Below are positions 51,295 through 60,640 of a stretch of 64,000 nucleotides of DNA, piece after piece. The notes beneath the pieces are model-generated. The model did not search any database, was not told where the DNA came from, and was given only the letters and a program-made list of their open reading frames with translations. Both the position numbers and the translations under genes were made by a program. Numbering within the stretch: the first letter of the stretch is position 1; each line of letters opens with the position of its first letter. This DNA comes from Bacteroidaceae bacterium. GTDB lineage: Bacteria > Bacteroidota > Bacteroidia > Bacteroidales > Bacteroidaceae. The DNA lies in NCBI GenBank assembly GCA_902362595.1, contig CABIXF010000009.1:1-64000 (forward strand), read 5' to 3'.

Positions 51295-52599
51295 TCAGGA
51301 ATACCGGCGAGGATAACGCAACAGAATGCTCAGCACAGCCGCCACTCCCAGTGCCATGGGATAATAAAGGTATCCTATGATGTGGATAGGAGATAAACCC
51401 GAAAGCTCGGCCGCAATCAAGAGTTGCGCACCATAAGGGATAATACCCTGAATCACACACGAAAAGGTATCGAGAATACTGGCACTCTTCCGTTTGTCTA
51501 CCCGGAACTGTTCGGCAATGTCATTTGCCAATGGGCCCACAGTGATAATGGCAATCGTATTATTGGCCGTACAGATATTGGCCAGGCTCACCAGTGCGGC
51601 GATACTTAGTTCGGCTCCTCGTTTTCCTCTTACATGCTGAGTCAGACGGTGCAGCACATAATCCACACCTCCGTTAAAACGTATCAGCTCCAGCATTCCT
51701 CCGGCCATCAGGGTTATGATGATAAGTTCACCCATTCCCGTCATCCCTTTACCCAAAGCCCCAAACCATCCGAACACATCGAATGTACCGTATGCCATGC
51801 CCACAATACCCGTAGAAACCAGACCCAGCAACAGTACCAGCAATACGTTGACACCAGCCACTGCCGTTCCAAGCACAATTATATAAGGTATGACTTTCAT
51901 CCATTCTACATGGGGAATATCCTGCACCACCTCAATATGGCTTCCATATATAACATAATACACGAATACCAGCAAGGCAGCCGGAAGGGCAATCAATGAA
52001 TTCACCCGGAACTTGTCGCGCATCACACATCCTTGCGTACGGGTCGCTGCAATGGTCGTATCGGAAATAAAAGACAAGTTATCACCGAAAAAGGCACCTC
52101 CCACGACTATCGCCGTCATGAAGACCACACTGACATCCGTCTTGGCCGCAATACCCACAGCCACAGGGGTCAGTGCTACAATCGTGCCGACCGAGGTACC
52201 GATGGACAGGGATATGAAACATGATGCCAGAAAGATTCCAGCCAACAGCAGATTGCCCGGAAGCAGCTGTAAAGTCAGATTTACCGTCGCATCAATAGCC
52301 CCCATCGCCTGTGCCGACTGTGCAAAGGCACCAGCCAGAATGAAAATCCAAATCATCAGCATGATGTTCTTGTTGGCCGCCCCTGTAGAATACTGTAGCA
52401 AACGGTCGTTCAGGCTCAGCCCTTTCGTAATGGCCACGGCATAAATCGAAGAAAACATAAATGCCACTGTGATAGGAATCTTGTAGAAATCATTGATGAG
52501 AAGAGAAGTTAACAGATAAATACATAAAAAGACCACCAGCGGGCTTAAGGCCCAGGCGTTTGGTTTGTTTACGATAGGAGTCAGTTTCTGAAAATTCAT
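51295..52599 (-). CDS. nhaC: NhaC-family Na+/H+ antiporter
   Basis: Inner-membrane antiporter of about 11-12 helices; 434 residues from the ATG at 52599 (MNFQKLTPIVNKPNAWAL). Upstream in-frame codons are not used, as they have unlike composition. The family hallmark region SIGTSVGTIVALTPVAVG and GGAFFGDNLSFISDTTIAATRTQG is present near 155-195, with the Asp residues of the ion path, and the second half repeats a related segment (LANICTANNTIAIITVGPLA). It may export Na+ or exchange organic anions (family members also carry malate/lactate). Single gene with its own promoter. Confidence 0.88.
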   Translation of the reverse strand: MNFQKLTPIVNKPNAWALSPLVVFLCIYLLTSLLINDFYKIPITVAFMFSSIYAVAITKGLSLNDRLLQYSTGAANKNIMLMIWIFILAGAFAQSAQAMGAIDATVNLTLQLLPGNLLLAGIFLASCFISLSIGTSVGTIVALTPVAVGIAAKTDVSVVFMTAIVVGGAFFGDNLSFISDTTIAATRTQGCVMRDKFRVNSLIALPAALLVFVYYVIYGSHIEVVQDIPHVEWMKVIPYIIVLGTAVAGVNVLLVLLLGLVSTGIVGMAYGTFDVFGWFGALGKGMTGMGELIIITLMAGGMLELIRFNGGVDYVLHRLTQHVRGKRGAELSIAALVSLANICTANNTIAIITVGPLANDIAEQFRVDKRKSASILDTFSCVIQGIIPYGAQLLIAAELSGLSPIHIIGYLYYPMALGVAAVLSILLRYPRRYS

Positions 52600-52618
52600 T
52601 CTTTTCTTGTATTTTTTG

Positions 52619-52626
52619 CAAAGGTA
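52619..52626 (-). promoter_or_regulatory. -7 element of the nhaC-like gene
   Basis: TACCTTTG on the minus strand, 20 bp before the ATG at 52599; no clear -33. Confidence 0.5.
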
Positions 52627-52761
52627 CGCATTTTTCAGTATTTTTTGCGAGAAAGTTTCCATTCCAGCGAACATTTCAGCAAAAAGAAATGTCATTATAG
52701 CAAAGCATGAGGTATTCAAGCTTCTCAATCTTGAAACTAAAAGGAAATATTCCAGCAATAT

Positions 52762-52793
52762 TTTGCCCAGATTAAGAATATTATCTATATTTG
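52762..52793 (+). promoter_or_regulatory. Bacteroidetes-type promoter before the exported-protein and exbB genes
   Basis: TTTG (52762-52765), 20 bp, then TATATTTG (52786-52793), a full consensus match. It drives the 139-residue gene and probably the exbB-tonB group behind it. Confidence 0.7.
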
Positions 52794-52825
52794 CCGGAGT
52801 TTTAGTAAAAATAGAAATTGAATAT

Positions 52826-53245
52826 ATGAAACAGACCATATTTAAAATAATGCTGTTACTGGCGGTCATCTTTATGAGAGTAGAGATGGCAGGGGCTGTT
52901 TCATGTAACCATGCGTTCCATGATGCCCAGACCTCATCTGCGGTATCAAACCAGACGGATGCAGACGAAACCTTCCATTTTATCCATGCGACTCTGGATA
53001 AAACGCATGATTTGTTCAGCACGCTTACCCACAACCATTCATTCAACAAATTGCTAGATGAACGTGTGATGCGCAATGATGAACAAAACATCAAGTTTTC
53101 CTTACGTTTATTATTATTCTATCATTCCCTACGTGAGGTAGGTTTATTGAAGGACAAGGAGAGCCTTTACCCTTCAACAAACATTCATTGTGTGATTCCT
53201 TCATGCGAATACTATGTATTTGCCATGAGGAAAATCATTATTTAG
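52826..53245 (+). CDS. Exported protein of unknown function (139 aa)
   Basis: From the ATG at 52826, the frame encodes MKQTIFKIMLLLAVIFMRVE, a signal peptide probably cut after AGA (residue 24), followed by 115 residues with several His, two late Cys and no recognised family (HNHSFNKLLDERV; NIHCVIPSCEYYVF). The upstream part of the same frame is not likely coding. It sits 153 bp before exbB in the same direction behind a strong promoter. It could be a small periplasmic partner of the TonB complex or a metal-binding protein given the His and Cys, but no motif proves this. Confidence 0.6.
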   Translation: MKQTIFKIMLLLAVIFMRVEMAGAVSCNHAFHDAQTSSAVSNQTDADETFHFIHATLDKTHDLFSTLTHNHSFNKLLDERVMRNDEQNIKFSLRLLLFYHSLREVGLLKDKESLYPSTNIHCVIPSCEYYVFAMRKIII

Positions 53246-53269
53246 CCGTTTTATAGGTTAGTTGTTTTT

Positions 53270-53304
53270 CACTGCTCCGGCACCCTTGCAAAGTGTCGGA
53301 GTGG
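53270..53304 (+). other. Stem-loop between the 139-residue gene and exbB
   Basis: CTCCGGCAC / GTGTCGGAG pair with one G-U, loop of 9 nt. No T-run follows, so it may be a processing or attenuation signal rather than a full terminator. A second small dyad CTTGC/GCAAG lies near 53315-53337. Confidence 0.4.
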
Positions 53305-53398
53305 ATATGGATTTCTTGCTTCACATGCTTGACGCAAGCCAGTTACTTATTGTCTAAACTTTTCAAAAAAAACAAAACTCTATAAAAACGATTAAATT

Positions 53399-54205
53399 AT
53401 GAAAACGAATAACTCAAAACAATCTTTCAAAGGAATAGAAGCCGCAGGTTTAATCATCATCGCATGTTTCATCGTAGCCATTTGCATTTATCATTTTGTG
53501 TTTGGAAACCCGGCCAACTTCATGAACAATGACCCTAACAATCATCCGCTTCCAGGAAACATGTTGGGAACTATCTATAAAGGAGGTATCATTGTGCCTG
53601 TTATCCAAACTCTTTTGTTGACTGTGCTCACCTTAAGCGTAGAACGTTATTTTACCCTTCGCGCCTCTTTCGGAAGAAGCAAGCTCTCCAAATTCGTGGC
53701 GCAGATTAAAGATGCCTTGAATAAAGGAGACATGGAGAAAGCACAAGAATTATGTGACAAGCAGCGCGGCTCAGTGGCCAATGTAGTGAGCTCCACTCTC
53801 CGTAAATACCGCGAAATGGAGCAGAACAATGAACTGGCGAAAGACCAGAAAATTCTTGCCATACAAAAAGAGCTGGAAGAAGCCACCGCACTTGAGCTTC
53901 CCATGATGCAGCAGAACTTGCCTATCATCGCTACCATCACTACCTTAGGCACCTTGATGGGATTGCTGGGAACCGTAATCGGTATGATCCGTTCATTTGC
54001 CGCGCTTTCTGCCGGAGGAGGTACTGACTCAGTTGCATTGTCTACAGGTATCTCTGAAGCCTTGATTAACACCGCATTTGGTATCTTGACCGGTGCACTG
54101 GCCGTTATTTCCTATAACTATTACACCAACAAGATAGACAAGCTGACGTACAGCCTTGACGAAGTGGGCTTCTCCATTGTACAGACTTTCGCAGCTACTC
54201 ATTAA
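53399..54205 (+). CDS. exbB: ExbB/TolQ proton-channel protein
   Basis: Inner-membrane subunit of the TonB energy complex, using the proton gradient. Three helices are seen: near 15-33, near 63-83 (VPVIQTLLLTVLTLSVERYF), and a third at 176-200 (NLPIIATITTLGTLMGLLGTVIGMI), with the family signature TLGTLMGLLGTVIG and a last helix near 225-245. A large cytoplasmic domain (84-170) carries a charged coiled-coil. 268 residues is longer than E. coli ExbB (244) owing to a periplasmic loop with NNDPNNHPLPGN. Followed by two exbD genes and tonB. Confidence 0.94.
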   Translation: MKTNNSKQSFKGIEAAGLIIIACFIVAICIYHFVFGNPANFMNNDPNNHPLPGNMLGTIYKGGIIVPVIQTLLLTVLTLSVERYFTLRASFGRSKLSKFVAQIKDALNKGDMEKAQELCDKQRGSVANVVSSTLRKYREMEQNNELAKDQKILAIQKELEEATALELPMMQQNLPIIATITTLGTLMGLLGTVIGMIRSFAALSAGGGTDSVALSTGISEALINTAFGILTGALAVISYNYYTNKIDKLTYSLDEVGFSIVQTFAATH

Positions 54206-54268
54206 TTCTGCCAGCCGAGGTTTTCCTCATGCAGACAGAAACAGAAGTTTGATTTAAAATTTTCAATT

Positions 54269-54874
54269 ATGAGTAGAGCTAAAATTCAGAAGAAAAGCAT
54301 GTTCATCGACATGACAGCCATGAGCGATGTAACCGTACTGCTGCTTACTTTTTTCATGCTGACAGCCAGTTTTGTGAAAAAAGAGCCTGTGCAGGTTGTC
54401 ACTCCCGCATCAGTTTCTGAAATAAAGATACCCGAAACAAACATCATGTCCATCCTGGTAGGCCCTGATGGAAAAATCTTTATGAGTCTTGACAAGCAAA
54501 GTGACATGGCAGCCACATTAGAAGCAATGGGAAAGGAATACGGGCTTTCATTTACCCCGCAAGAAATAAAGAAATTTTCTTTGTGCCAGACTTTCGGAGT
54601 ACCAATAAGCCACATGAAATCTTTCCTGGCCCTTAGCACAGAACAGCAGGACCGCACCTTAAAAAACCAGGGAATCCCTTGTGACAGTATCGACAACCAG
54701 TTCAAAGCATGGGTGCGCAATGCACGTGCCACGAACCATGACTTGCGCATTGCCATCAAGGCCGACCAGCAAACACCCTACGCGGTCATAAAAAAAGTGA
54801 TGAACTCTCTTCAAGACCTCAAGGAAAACAGATACAATCTGATTACCTCCTTAAAATCGGGTCCGGAAGAATAA
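54269..54874 (+). CDS. exbD: ExbD/TolR biopolymer transport protein, first copy
   Basis: Single-pass inner-membrane partner of ExbB. The TM helix (about 15-38) contains the proton-carrying Asp in FIDMTAMSDVTVLLLTFFMLT (short: MSDVTVLLLTFFM), and the rest is periplasmic. At 201 residues it is longer than the usual 140, with an extra periplasmic region of about 60 residues (SLCQTFGVPISHMKSFLALS) that may dock with TonB-dependent or partner proteins. It lies 63 bp after exbB and 12 bp before the second exbD. The two copies differ and probably form heteromeric complexes. Confidence 0.93.
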   Translation: MSRAKIQKKSMFIDMTAMSDVTVLLLTFFMLTASFVKKEPVQVVTPASVSEIKIPETNIMSILVGPDGKIFMSLDKQSDMAATLEAMGKEYGLSFTPQEIKKFSLCQTFGVPISHMKSFLALSTEQQDRTLKNQGIPCDSIDNQFKAWVRNARATNHDLRIAIKADQQTPYAVIKKVMNSLQDLKENRYNLITSLKSGPEE

Positions 54875-54886
54875 AGAAAAAGAAAT

Positions 54887-55546
54887 ATGGCTGAAATTCA
54901 AGAAAACAACAATAAAGAAAAGAAAGGTAACAAGCAGAAAAAAATGAATATCCGCGTGGATTTCACTCCCATGGTCGACATGAATATGCTGCTGATTACT
55001 TTTTTCATGCTGTGTACTTCATTGAGCAAGCCGCAAACAATGGAAATCAGCATGCCATCCAATGATAAAAACATCACCGAAGAGCAACAGAATAAAGTCA
55101 AGGCCTCTCAGGCACTGACTTTATTGCTGGGCGAGGACGGAAAACTCTATTATTACGAAGGCGAACCGGACTACAAGAACTATGCTTCACTAAAAGAAAC
55201 CACCTACGAAGCCAGCGGATTGCGTAAACTATTGCTCAGCAAAAACTACGAAGCAGTCAAGAAAGTACGTGAGCTTAAGGATAAGAAAGCAAGGCTTGAA
55301 ATCACCGAAGAGGAATGTAAGAAGGAAATTGCCAGCGTGAAATCGGGAAAAAACACTCCTACCGTCATCATTAAGGCAATGGACAAGTCGACTTATAAGA
55401 ATCTGATAGATGCGCTGGACGAAATGCAGATTTGCAGCATAGGGAAATACGTAATTGTCGACATTACGGACGGCGACCGTTTCCTGATAGACAACTACCT
55501 CTCTCATGGTGAGTTAAGTCAAAAAGCGACAGATAGGAATGTATAA
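54887..55546 (+). CDS. exbD: ExbD/TolR biopolymer transport protein, second copy
   Basis: Second ExbD-type protein: a basic start (KKGNKQKKMNIRVDFTPMVD), TM helix with Asp in MVDMNMLLITFFMLC (about 24-45), then a periplasmic domain of about 170 residues (LLGEDGKLYYYEGEPDYKNY). It ends in a conserved-looking segment with IGKYVIVDITDGDRFLID. At 219 residues it is also long for the family. Gap of 17 bp to tonB. The presence of two ExbD types with one ExbB and one TonB is common in Bacteroidetes. Confidence 0.93.
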   Translation: MAEIQENNNKEKKGNKQKKMNIRVDFTPMVDMNMLLITFFMLCTSLSKPQTMEISMPSNDKNITEEQQNKVKASQALTLLLGEDGKLYYYEGEPDYKNYASLKETTYEASGLRKLLLSKNYEAVKKVRELKDKKARLEITEEECKKEIASVKSGKNTPTVIIKAMDKSTYKNLIDALDEMQICSIGKYVIVDITDGDRFLIDNYLSHGELSQKATDRNV

Positions 55547-55563
55547 CTTCAAAAAAGGGAAAA

Positions 55564-56382
55564 ATGTCAAAGGTTGATTTAACTTCTTTGGAATGGTGCG
55601 AACTCATTTTCAAAGACAGAAATAAAAATTACGGTGCCTATAAAATGCGCCGTGACCTGGGAAGACGGCAGACGGCCTCTCTGGTTATTGTCACAGTTGT
55701 GGCATTTGCCGGATTCACCTTACCCCGTCTTGTCAAAATGGCTATGCCGGAACAGAAAGAAGAAATGGTGGAAGTGACACAGCTTTCTGCCCTGGAGGAG
55801 CCGGAAGTGAAAGAAGAAACATTGAAAAAGGTAGAACCCATTGCCCCACCCCCTCCGGCTCTCAAGAGTACCATCAAATTCACGGCACCGGTCATCAAGA
55901 AAGACGAGGAAGTGCACGATGACGATGAGCTCAAGAGCCAGGATGAGCTGACAGAGACCAAGGTACAAATATCCATCGCCGACGTGAAAGGCAATGACGA
56001 ACTGAACGGAAAAGACATTGCCGACTTGCAGGAAGTCATTACCCAGGCACCAGAAGCTCAAGAAGAAGAGCCTTACATGATGGTAGAACAGATGCCACAA
56101 TTTCCGGGAGGGCCTGCAGAGCTTCTTAAATACATAGCCAAAAACCTGAAGTATCCGGTCATTGCACAAGAGAATGGCATACAAGGAAAAGTCATTCTGC
56201 GTTTTGTTGTCAATGCACAAGGCCATGTGGAAAATGTCAAGGTGCTCCGTTCACTGGATCCTTATTGCGACAAAGAAGCGATACGCGTGGTAAAATCGCT
56301 GCCACAATGGATTCCCGGGAAACAGAACGGGCGTAACGTACCGGTTTATTATACCTGCCCTATTGTTTTTAAATTACAGTAA
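55564..56382 (+). CDS. tonB: TonB energy-transducing protein
   Basis: Spans the periplasm to power outer-membrane SusC-like and other TonB-dependent transporters. One TM helix (about 38-58, SLVIVTVVAFAGFTLPRLV), a Pro/Glu-rich linker with EPIAPPPPALK (near 92) and the C-terminal domain (about 185-272) with GKVILRFVVNAQGHVENV and PQWIPGKQNGRNVPVYYTCP residues (short: QWIPGKQNGRNV). The N-terminal TSLEWCELIFKDRNKNYGAY motif of Bacteroidetes TonB, before the helix, matches this type. 272 residues is typical. Followed by a PstS-like lipoprotein gene at 11 bp. Confidence 0.94.
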   Translation: MSKVDLTSLEWCELIFKDRNKNYGAYKMRRDLGRRQTASLVIVTVVAFAGFTLPRLVKMAMPEQKEEMVEVTQLSALEEPEVKEETLKKVEPIAPPPPALKSTIKFTAPVIKKDEEVHDDDELKSQDELTETKVQISIADVKGNDELNGKDIADLQEVITQAPEAQEEEPYMMVEQMPQFPGGPAELLKYIAKNLKYPVIAQENGIQGKVILRFVVNAQGHVENVKVLRSLDPYCDKEAIRVVKSLPQWIPGKQNGRNVPVYYTCPIVFKLQ

Positions 56383-56393
56383 TCACCAAGTGT

Positions 56394-57335
56394 ATGAAAA
56401 AGAAATTAATGCTATATCTGTTGTGCATGCTCACGTTCTCGGCTTGTAATTCCTCCGGGAAAAACGGTAAAGAGGAAACCTTGTATTCGGGAGAAATCCG
56501 CATTGCCGTAGACGAATCGTTCAAGCCTATCATGGAAGAAGAGCTGCAAGTATATCAGGCACTGACTCCCGAGGCTTCAATCACCCCGGTTTATTGCAGT
56601 GAGGTAGAAGCTGTCAACCTGTTGCTGAAAGACAGCGTACGTCTGGCAATCACCAACCGCCGGCTGACAGAAAAGGAATTAATTTCTTTTCATACACGCA
56701 AATTCTTTCCGGAATCCATTCAAATGGCTTCCAGCGGAATCGCACTGATTACCCACCATTGCAATCCCGACTCACTCATTACAGTGGAAGACTTCCGGCG
56801 CATCGCCACCGGAGAAATCACGGAATGGAAAGAGTTAAACCCAAAGTCAAGGCTGGGACGCATGCAAGTAGTGTTCGACAATCCGAACTCAGGAACCGTA
56901 CATTATGTCATCGACTCCATCTGCCAAGGGAAACCTCTTTCTTCCTCATTAAAGGCACGGAAAAGCAATGAAGAAGTAATTGATTATGTAGCTGCCACAC
57001 CGGATGCCATTGGCATTATCGGTGCCAACTGGATAGGCAACAAGGCAGATACGACACGGCTCTCCTTCAACCAAAGAGTCAGGGTCATGTCGGTTTCGGA
57101 AAGCAGTGAAGCTACTCCAGAAAACAGTTACAGACCTTATCAGGCTTATCTGGCGTTAAAACAATATCCGCTGACGAATGAGGTGTACATCCTTATCAAT
57201 GACCCCAAAGGAGCACTCCCTACCGGACTGATGACGTTTCTGACAGGAGAGCGCGGACAACGGATTATCCTCAAGTCAGGACTGATACCGGCTACACAGC
57301 CAGTCCGGATTGTAAACGTAAAAGATGATTTCTAA
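56394..57335 (+). CDS. PstS-like phosphate-binding lipoprotein
   Basis: 313-residue lipoprotein of the periplasmic-binding-protein (PstS-like) superfamily, with a lipobox ending SAC (Cys18). The binding domain has FDNPNSGTVHY (about 160), the Ser/Thr-rich phosphate loop of PstS, and GIIGANWIGN-like residues. The pattern of two lobes (about 30-100 and 100-250) fits. The rest of a PstCAB transporter is absent; instead the gene follows tonB and a TPR gene follows it. In E. coli PstS is free in the periplasm, while here lipidation anchors it to a membrane. Phosphate as ligand is inferred. Confidence 0.82.
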   Translation: MKKKLMLYLLCMLTFSACNSSGKNGKEETLYSGEIRIAVDESFKPIMEEELQVYQALTPEASITPVYCSEVEAVNLLLKDSVRLAITNRRLTEKELISFHTRKFFPESIQMASSGIALITHHCNPDSLITVEDFRRIATGEITEWKELNPKSRLGRMQVVFDNPNSGTVHYVIDSICQGKPLSSSLKARKSNEEVIDYVAATPDAIGIIGANWIGNKADTTRLSFNQRVRVMSVSESSEATPENSYRPYQAYLALKQYPLTNEVYILINDPKGALPTGLMTFLTGERGQRIILKSGLIPATQPVRIVNVKDDF

Positions 57336-57350
57336 TTTAATGAGCAATTT

Positions 57351-58796
57351 ATGATGAAAAATAAAATTTTATGCTTTGTATGCAGCGGAATGATATTTTC
57401 TGCCTCATACTGCTATGCCCAGGAAACTCTTACAGCTGAAACCCACAGGCTAATTACACAGATAGCTTCCGGTATCAATGAAACACCGGAAACAGCCGCC
57501 AAAGAATTCAGCGAGTTACTAAAGGGGAAAAACAAGAAAAACATCTCCTTGCTGGTTGCCATAGGCAACGCCTATCTGGATCATAACCGCCCGGCTGAAG
57601 CACAAGTTTATGCTGACCGTGCCATGAAAACAGACTCCAAATCGGCTCCGGTATATATGCTGGCAGGTGACATTGCCCTGGCACAGAAAAATGTAGGCAC
57701 GGCATGCGGATATTACGAACAGGCCATTTTGTTCGATGCAGATTGCTACGATGCCTATTACAAATACGCACGTGCCTACATCGGGGTGAACCCTCAGCTC
57801 TCTATTGACATGCTGACAAAATTGAAGGCAAACCATCCTGAACTGCTGGAAGTAAACCGTGAATTAGCCAATGCGTACTATCAGGCAGGGTACTATGGCA
57901 AAGCAAAATCTGCTTACGACGAATTCATGCAACAAGGAACTCCTGATGCGCAAGACTACGGGTATTACGCCATGCTGCTATATTTGAACAAAGACTATGC
58001 GCAATCACTGAAGGCCGTAGAGAAAGGGCTTGCTACAGACAAGGACAACCATCTCCTGAAACGTCTGCGTATGTACGATTTGTATGAAATTGCCGCCTAT
58101 AAAGAAGGGCTTGAAGCTGCTGACGCTTTTTTTGACCGTCCGGACGGAAGCGACTACGTCTACCTGGACTTTCTATACCGTGGACGTCTGTCATTGGCAG
58201 ACCAGAGGAACGACGAGGCAATGCAATGGTTTGAAAAAGCCCTCGAAGCGGATGCGGCACATGAGCATCCGGAAATAGCCAAGGAAGCGTCTGCCGCCCA
58301 CGAAAAATTGCAAAATTACCCTGAAGCCATCCGCCTGTACCAAGTGTATCTGGACGGGCTGAAAGGAAAGGCCGAGGTGAGCGACATGTTCTTGATGGGA
58401 AGACTGTATTACATAGCGGCCGGAAGCAGTACCGCCAATGAAACCGAAAAAGAAGCTTATTTGAAGAAAGCCGACGAAATCTTTGCAGAAGTATCTCAAC
58501 GTGTACCCGACAATTACCTGGGCTATTTCTGGAGAGCCCGCACCAATGCCATGGCCGACCCTGAAAGTACGGAAGGACTGGCCAAGCCTTATTACGAATC
58601 GGCTCTGGCCTTGCTGGAAAAGAAAGCAGACGCGTCCAAATCACTCCTCATCGAATGTGAAAGTTACCTGGGATACTATTATTTCCTGCAAAAGGACTAT
58701 GAAAAGTCTAAAGCATACTGGAACAAAATTCTGGAACTTGATCCGGAAAACGCTACGGCCAGACAGGCCCTGCAAGGGCTTCAGGCTACCCAATAG
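57351..58796 (+). CDS. Exported TPR protein at the end of the tonB group
   Basis: 481 residues with a signal peptide (1-24, SYCYAQE) and about ten TPR-like repeats through the whole length (APVYMLAGDIALAQKNVGTA; GYYAMLLYLNKDYAQSLKAVEKGL; the last near LGYYYFLQKDYEKSKAYWNKIL). TPR repeats bind other proteins, so it may be a periplasmic scaffold for the TonB complex or for the lipoprotein. It lies 15 bp after the PstS-like gene and 36 bp before the next gene, so it probably belongs to the same transcript. Confidence 0.85.
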   Translation: MMKNKILCFVCSGMIFSASYCYAQETLTAETHRLITQIASGINETPETAAKEFSELLKGKNKKNISLLVAIGNAYLDHNRPAEAQVYADRAMKTDSKSAPVYMLAGDIALAQKNVGTACGYYEQAILFDADCYDAYYKYARAYIGVNPQLSIDMLTKLKANHPELLEVNRELANAYYQAGYYGKAKSAYDEFMQQGTPDAQDYGYYAMLLYLNKDYAQSLKAVEKGLATDKDNHLLKRLRMYDLYEIAAYKEGLEAADAFFDRPDGSDYVYLDFLYRGRLSLADQRNDEAMQWFEKALEADAAHEHPEIAKEASAAHEKLQNYPEAIRLYQVYLDGLKGKAEVSDMFLMGRLYYIAAGSSTANETEKEAYLKKADEIFAEVSQRVPDNYLGYFWRARTNAMADPESTEGLAKPYYESALALLEKKADASKSLLIECESYLGYYYFLQKDYEKSKAYWNKILELDPENATARQALQGLQATQ

Positions 58797-58832
58797 TTCT
58801 CTTTAATATTCAACTACAAAAACAAGAAATTC

Positions 58833-59354
58833 ATGGAAACATTTAATCTATCACAGTCATATCCCACACAGGATATACGGAAACGCACCAGTTTCCTCAC
58901 CATAGGCCTTTCAATTTGTTTGCTGGCTGCCGGTATCAGTCTGTTTTTCTTACCGGAAAGCACCTCAGAATCCAATATTAATGCCCTGAAAATCGCTGCC
59001 GGAAGCTTGCTGGCAGTCATTTCATTCTATTTTCTGATTTTCCGTGCCCGCTATCAGGCCTATGCAGGAACAGGCAGCATGGTATGCAAAAAAAGCCTGA
59101 CATTCAGCAAAGAACAGTTCCAAGGCTTGAAAAAATACCTGGCAGATTATTGTGACCTGCCTGCCATGTCAAGAGAAGAGCCGCAGCTGTATTTGCTGAT
59201 TGTTCACTCAAAAGACAACCAATATGCCGCATTTCAACTGCTGACCTATAGTTCTTTCTTGTATAAACCAGTCACAGAACTGTGCTGCCTGAAAGGAGAA
59301 AAAGCCAGTACATTCATGAAAAACCTGCATACGTCACATGGATTTCTTCATTGA
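58833..59354 (+). CDS. Two-helix membrane protein of unknown function
   Basis: 173-residue protein with two predicted TM helices near 23-42 ([18 protein letters not shown]) and 51-70 ([20 protein letters not shown]) and a cytoplasmic or periplasmic C-terminal domain of 100 residues. I do not recognise a family. The last 17 bases overlap the start of the dedA gene in another frame, and the upstream TPR gene is 36 bp away, indicating an operon. The C-terminal domain has several Cys (DYCDLP, ELCCLKG). Confidence 0.7.
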   Translation: METFNLSQSYPTQDIRKRTSFLTIGLSICLLAAGISLFFLPESTSESNINALKIAAGSLLAVISFYFLIFRARYQAYAGTGSMVCKKSLTFSKEQFQGLKKYLADYCDLPAMSREEPQLYLLIVHSKDNQYAAFQLLTYSSFLYKPVTELCCLKGEKASTFMKNLHTSHGFLH

Positions 59355-59982
59355 TATTTTCCTACATATAGACCAGCATCTGATTACACTCGTGCAGGAA
59401 TACCATGAATGGACATATGCCTTGTTGTTTTTAATCATTTTCTGTGAAACCGGACTTGTAGTCACCCCCTTTCTGCCCGGAGACTCCCTTCTGTTTGTCT
59501 CCGGTGCAGTGGCATCCCTTCCGGGGATGCCACTGGAAATAAGCCTGCTGATGATGGTTATTTTCATCGCAGCCGCGCTTGGTGATTCCTGCAACTACCT
59601 GATTGGACATTATTTCGGGAAAAAACTGTTCTCCAAACCAGACTCAAAGATCTTCAAGCAAAGTCATTTGGAGAAAACCCATCATTTCTTCCAGAAATAT
59701 GGCGGAAAAACCATAATCATTGCCCGTTTTGTCCCCATTGTCCGCACTTTTGCACCGTTTGTCGCCGGAATGGGACACATGAATTATTACTTGTTTATGA
59801 TTTACAACCTTGTCGGGGCAGCTGTCTGGGTCTTACTTTTTTGCATGACAGGCTATTTCTTTGGAAACATCCCTTTTGTGCAGCAAAACCTCAAAATACT
59901 TTTGATGGGCATCGTACTGGTTTCACTCTGCCCTGCCCTCATTGAATATATACGAATAAAAAATAAACGAACAACAGTATGA
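59338..59982 (+). CDS. DedA-family membrane protein
   Basis: 214-residue DedA/SNARE-associated membrane protein with 4-5 helices. Signature: [19 protein letters not shown] (near 38-56), with the acidic residues of the family, and [16 protein letters not shown] (near 127). Members affect lipid flipping, membrane potential and tolerance of cationic peptides; undecaprenyl phosphate flippases belong here. Its ATG overlaps the gene before by 17 bp, and its stop (TGA) overlaps the start of the DUF47 gene (ATGA). The linkage to phosphate genes is suggestive for phosphate lipids. Confidence 0.92.
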   Translation: MDFFIDIFLHIDQHLITLVQEYHEWTYALLFLIIFCETGLVVTPFLPGDSLLFVSGAVASLPGMPLEISLLMMVIFIAAALGDSCNYLIGHYFGKKLFSKPDSKIFKQSHLEKTHHFFQKYGGKTIIIARFVPIVRTFAPFVAGMGHMNYYLFMIYNLVGAAVWVLLFCMTGYFFGNIPFVQQNLKILLMGIVLVSLCPALIEYIRIKNKRTTV

Positions 59983-60626
59983 AAAATTCCCTGTTAAACC
60001 GATTTGTACCCAAAGAAAGCAAATTCTTTCCTTTATTAAACCAATTGTCACAAACCGTACTCAATGCTTCTGAACTTCTGATTGACAGCATGAACCATGA
60101 CACACCAGAGACATGGCAGGAGTATTATCACAAAGTGAAGGAGGCTGAAAGAAAAGGCGACCAGATAACCCAGCAGATTTTCATGGAGCTAGGCCAGACC
60201 TTTATCACCCCCTTTGACCGGGAAGACATACATGACCTGGCCTTTTCCATCGATGACGTGACCGACCGCATTCACAGTGCCTCGAAGCGGATTGCCATCT
60301 ACAAGCCGCACGCCATTTCAGACAGCGGAAAAGAGCTGGCTGTCCTCATACAACAAGGAGCCTCCATCATCTGCAAGGCCATGGATGAGCTGGAAACCTT
60401 CAGCAAAAATCCGTCCAGACTGAAAGATTACTGTCAGAAGCTCCATGAGATAGAAAACCATGCGGATGAAGTCTATGACCTTTTCATCATGCAACTGTTT
60501 AATGAAGAAACCGACTGCATTGAACTGATCAAGACAAAAGAAATCATGCAGGAACTGGAAAAGACGACAGATGCCGCCGACCATGTAGGAAAGCTCCTGA
60601 GAAACATTATCGTAAAATATGCCTGA
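59979..60626 (+). CDS. PhoU-like DUF47 protein
   Basis: 215-residue all-helical protein of the DUF47/PhoU-like family, which partners with PiT phosphate transporters. Features: [15 protein letters not shown] (near 45-60) and the metal-binding Glu/Asp clusters [13 protein letters not shown] (near 150-165). The family controls or gates Pit activity in many bacteria. The start overlaps the dedA stop (ATGA) and the PiT gene follows within 14 bp, so the three are translated together. Confidence 0.9.
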   Translation: MKNSLLNRFVPKESKFFPLLNQLSQTVLNASELLIDSMNHDTPETWQEYYHKVKEAERKGDQITQQIFMELGQTFITPFDREDIHDLAFSIDDVTDRIHSASKRIAIYKPHAISDSGKELAVLIQQGASIICKAMDELETFSKNPSRLKDYCQKLHEIENHADEVYDLFIMQLFNEETDCIELIKTKEIMQELEKTTDAADHVGKLLRNIIVKYA

Positions 60627-60640
60627 AAAAAGAATTGCAC

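Noticed and set aside
52607..52825. N-terminal extension of the 139-residue exported protein
   Set aside because: The consensus promoter lies within it, and the ATG at 52826 gives a proper signal peptide.
52600..53094. N-terminal extension of the NhaC-like protein
   Set aside because: It would pass through the opposite gene and the promoter; family members start near MNFQKLTP.
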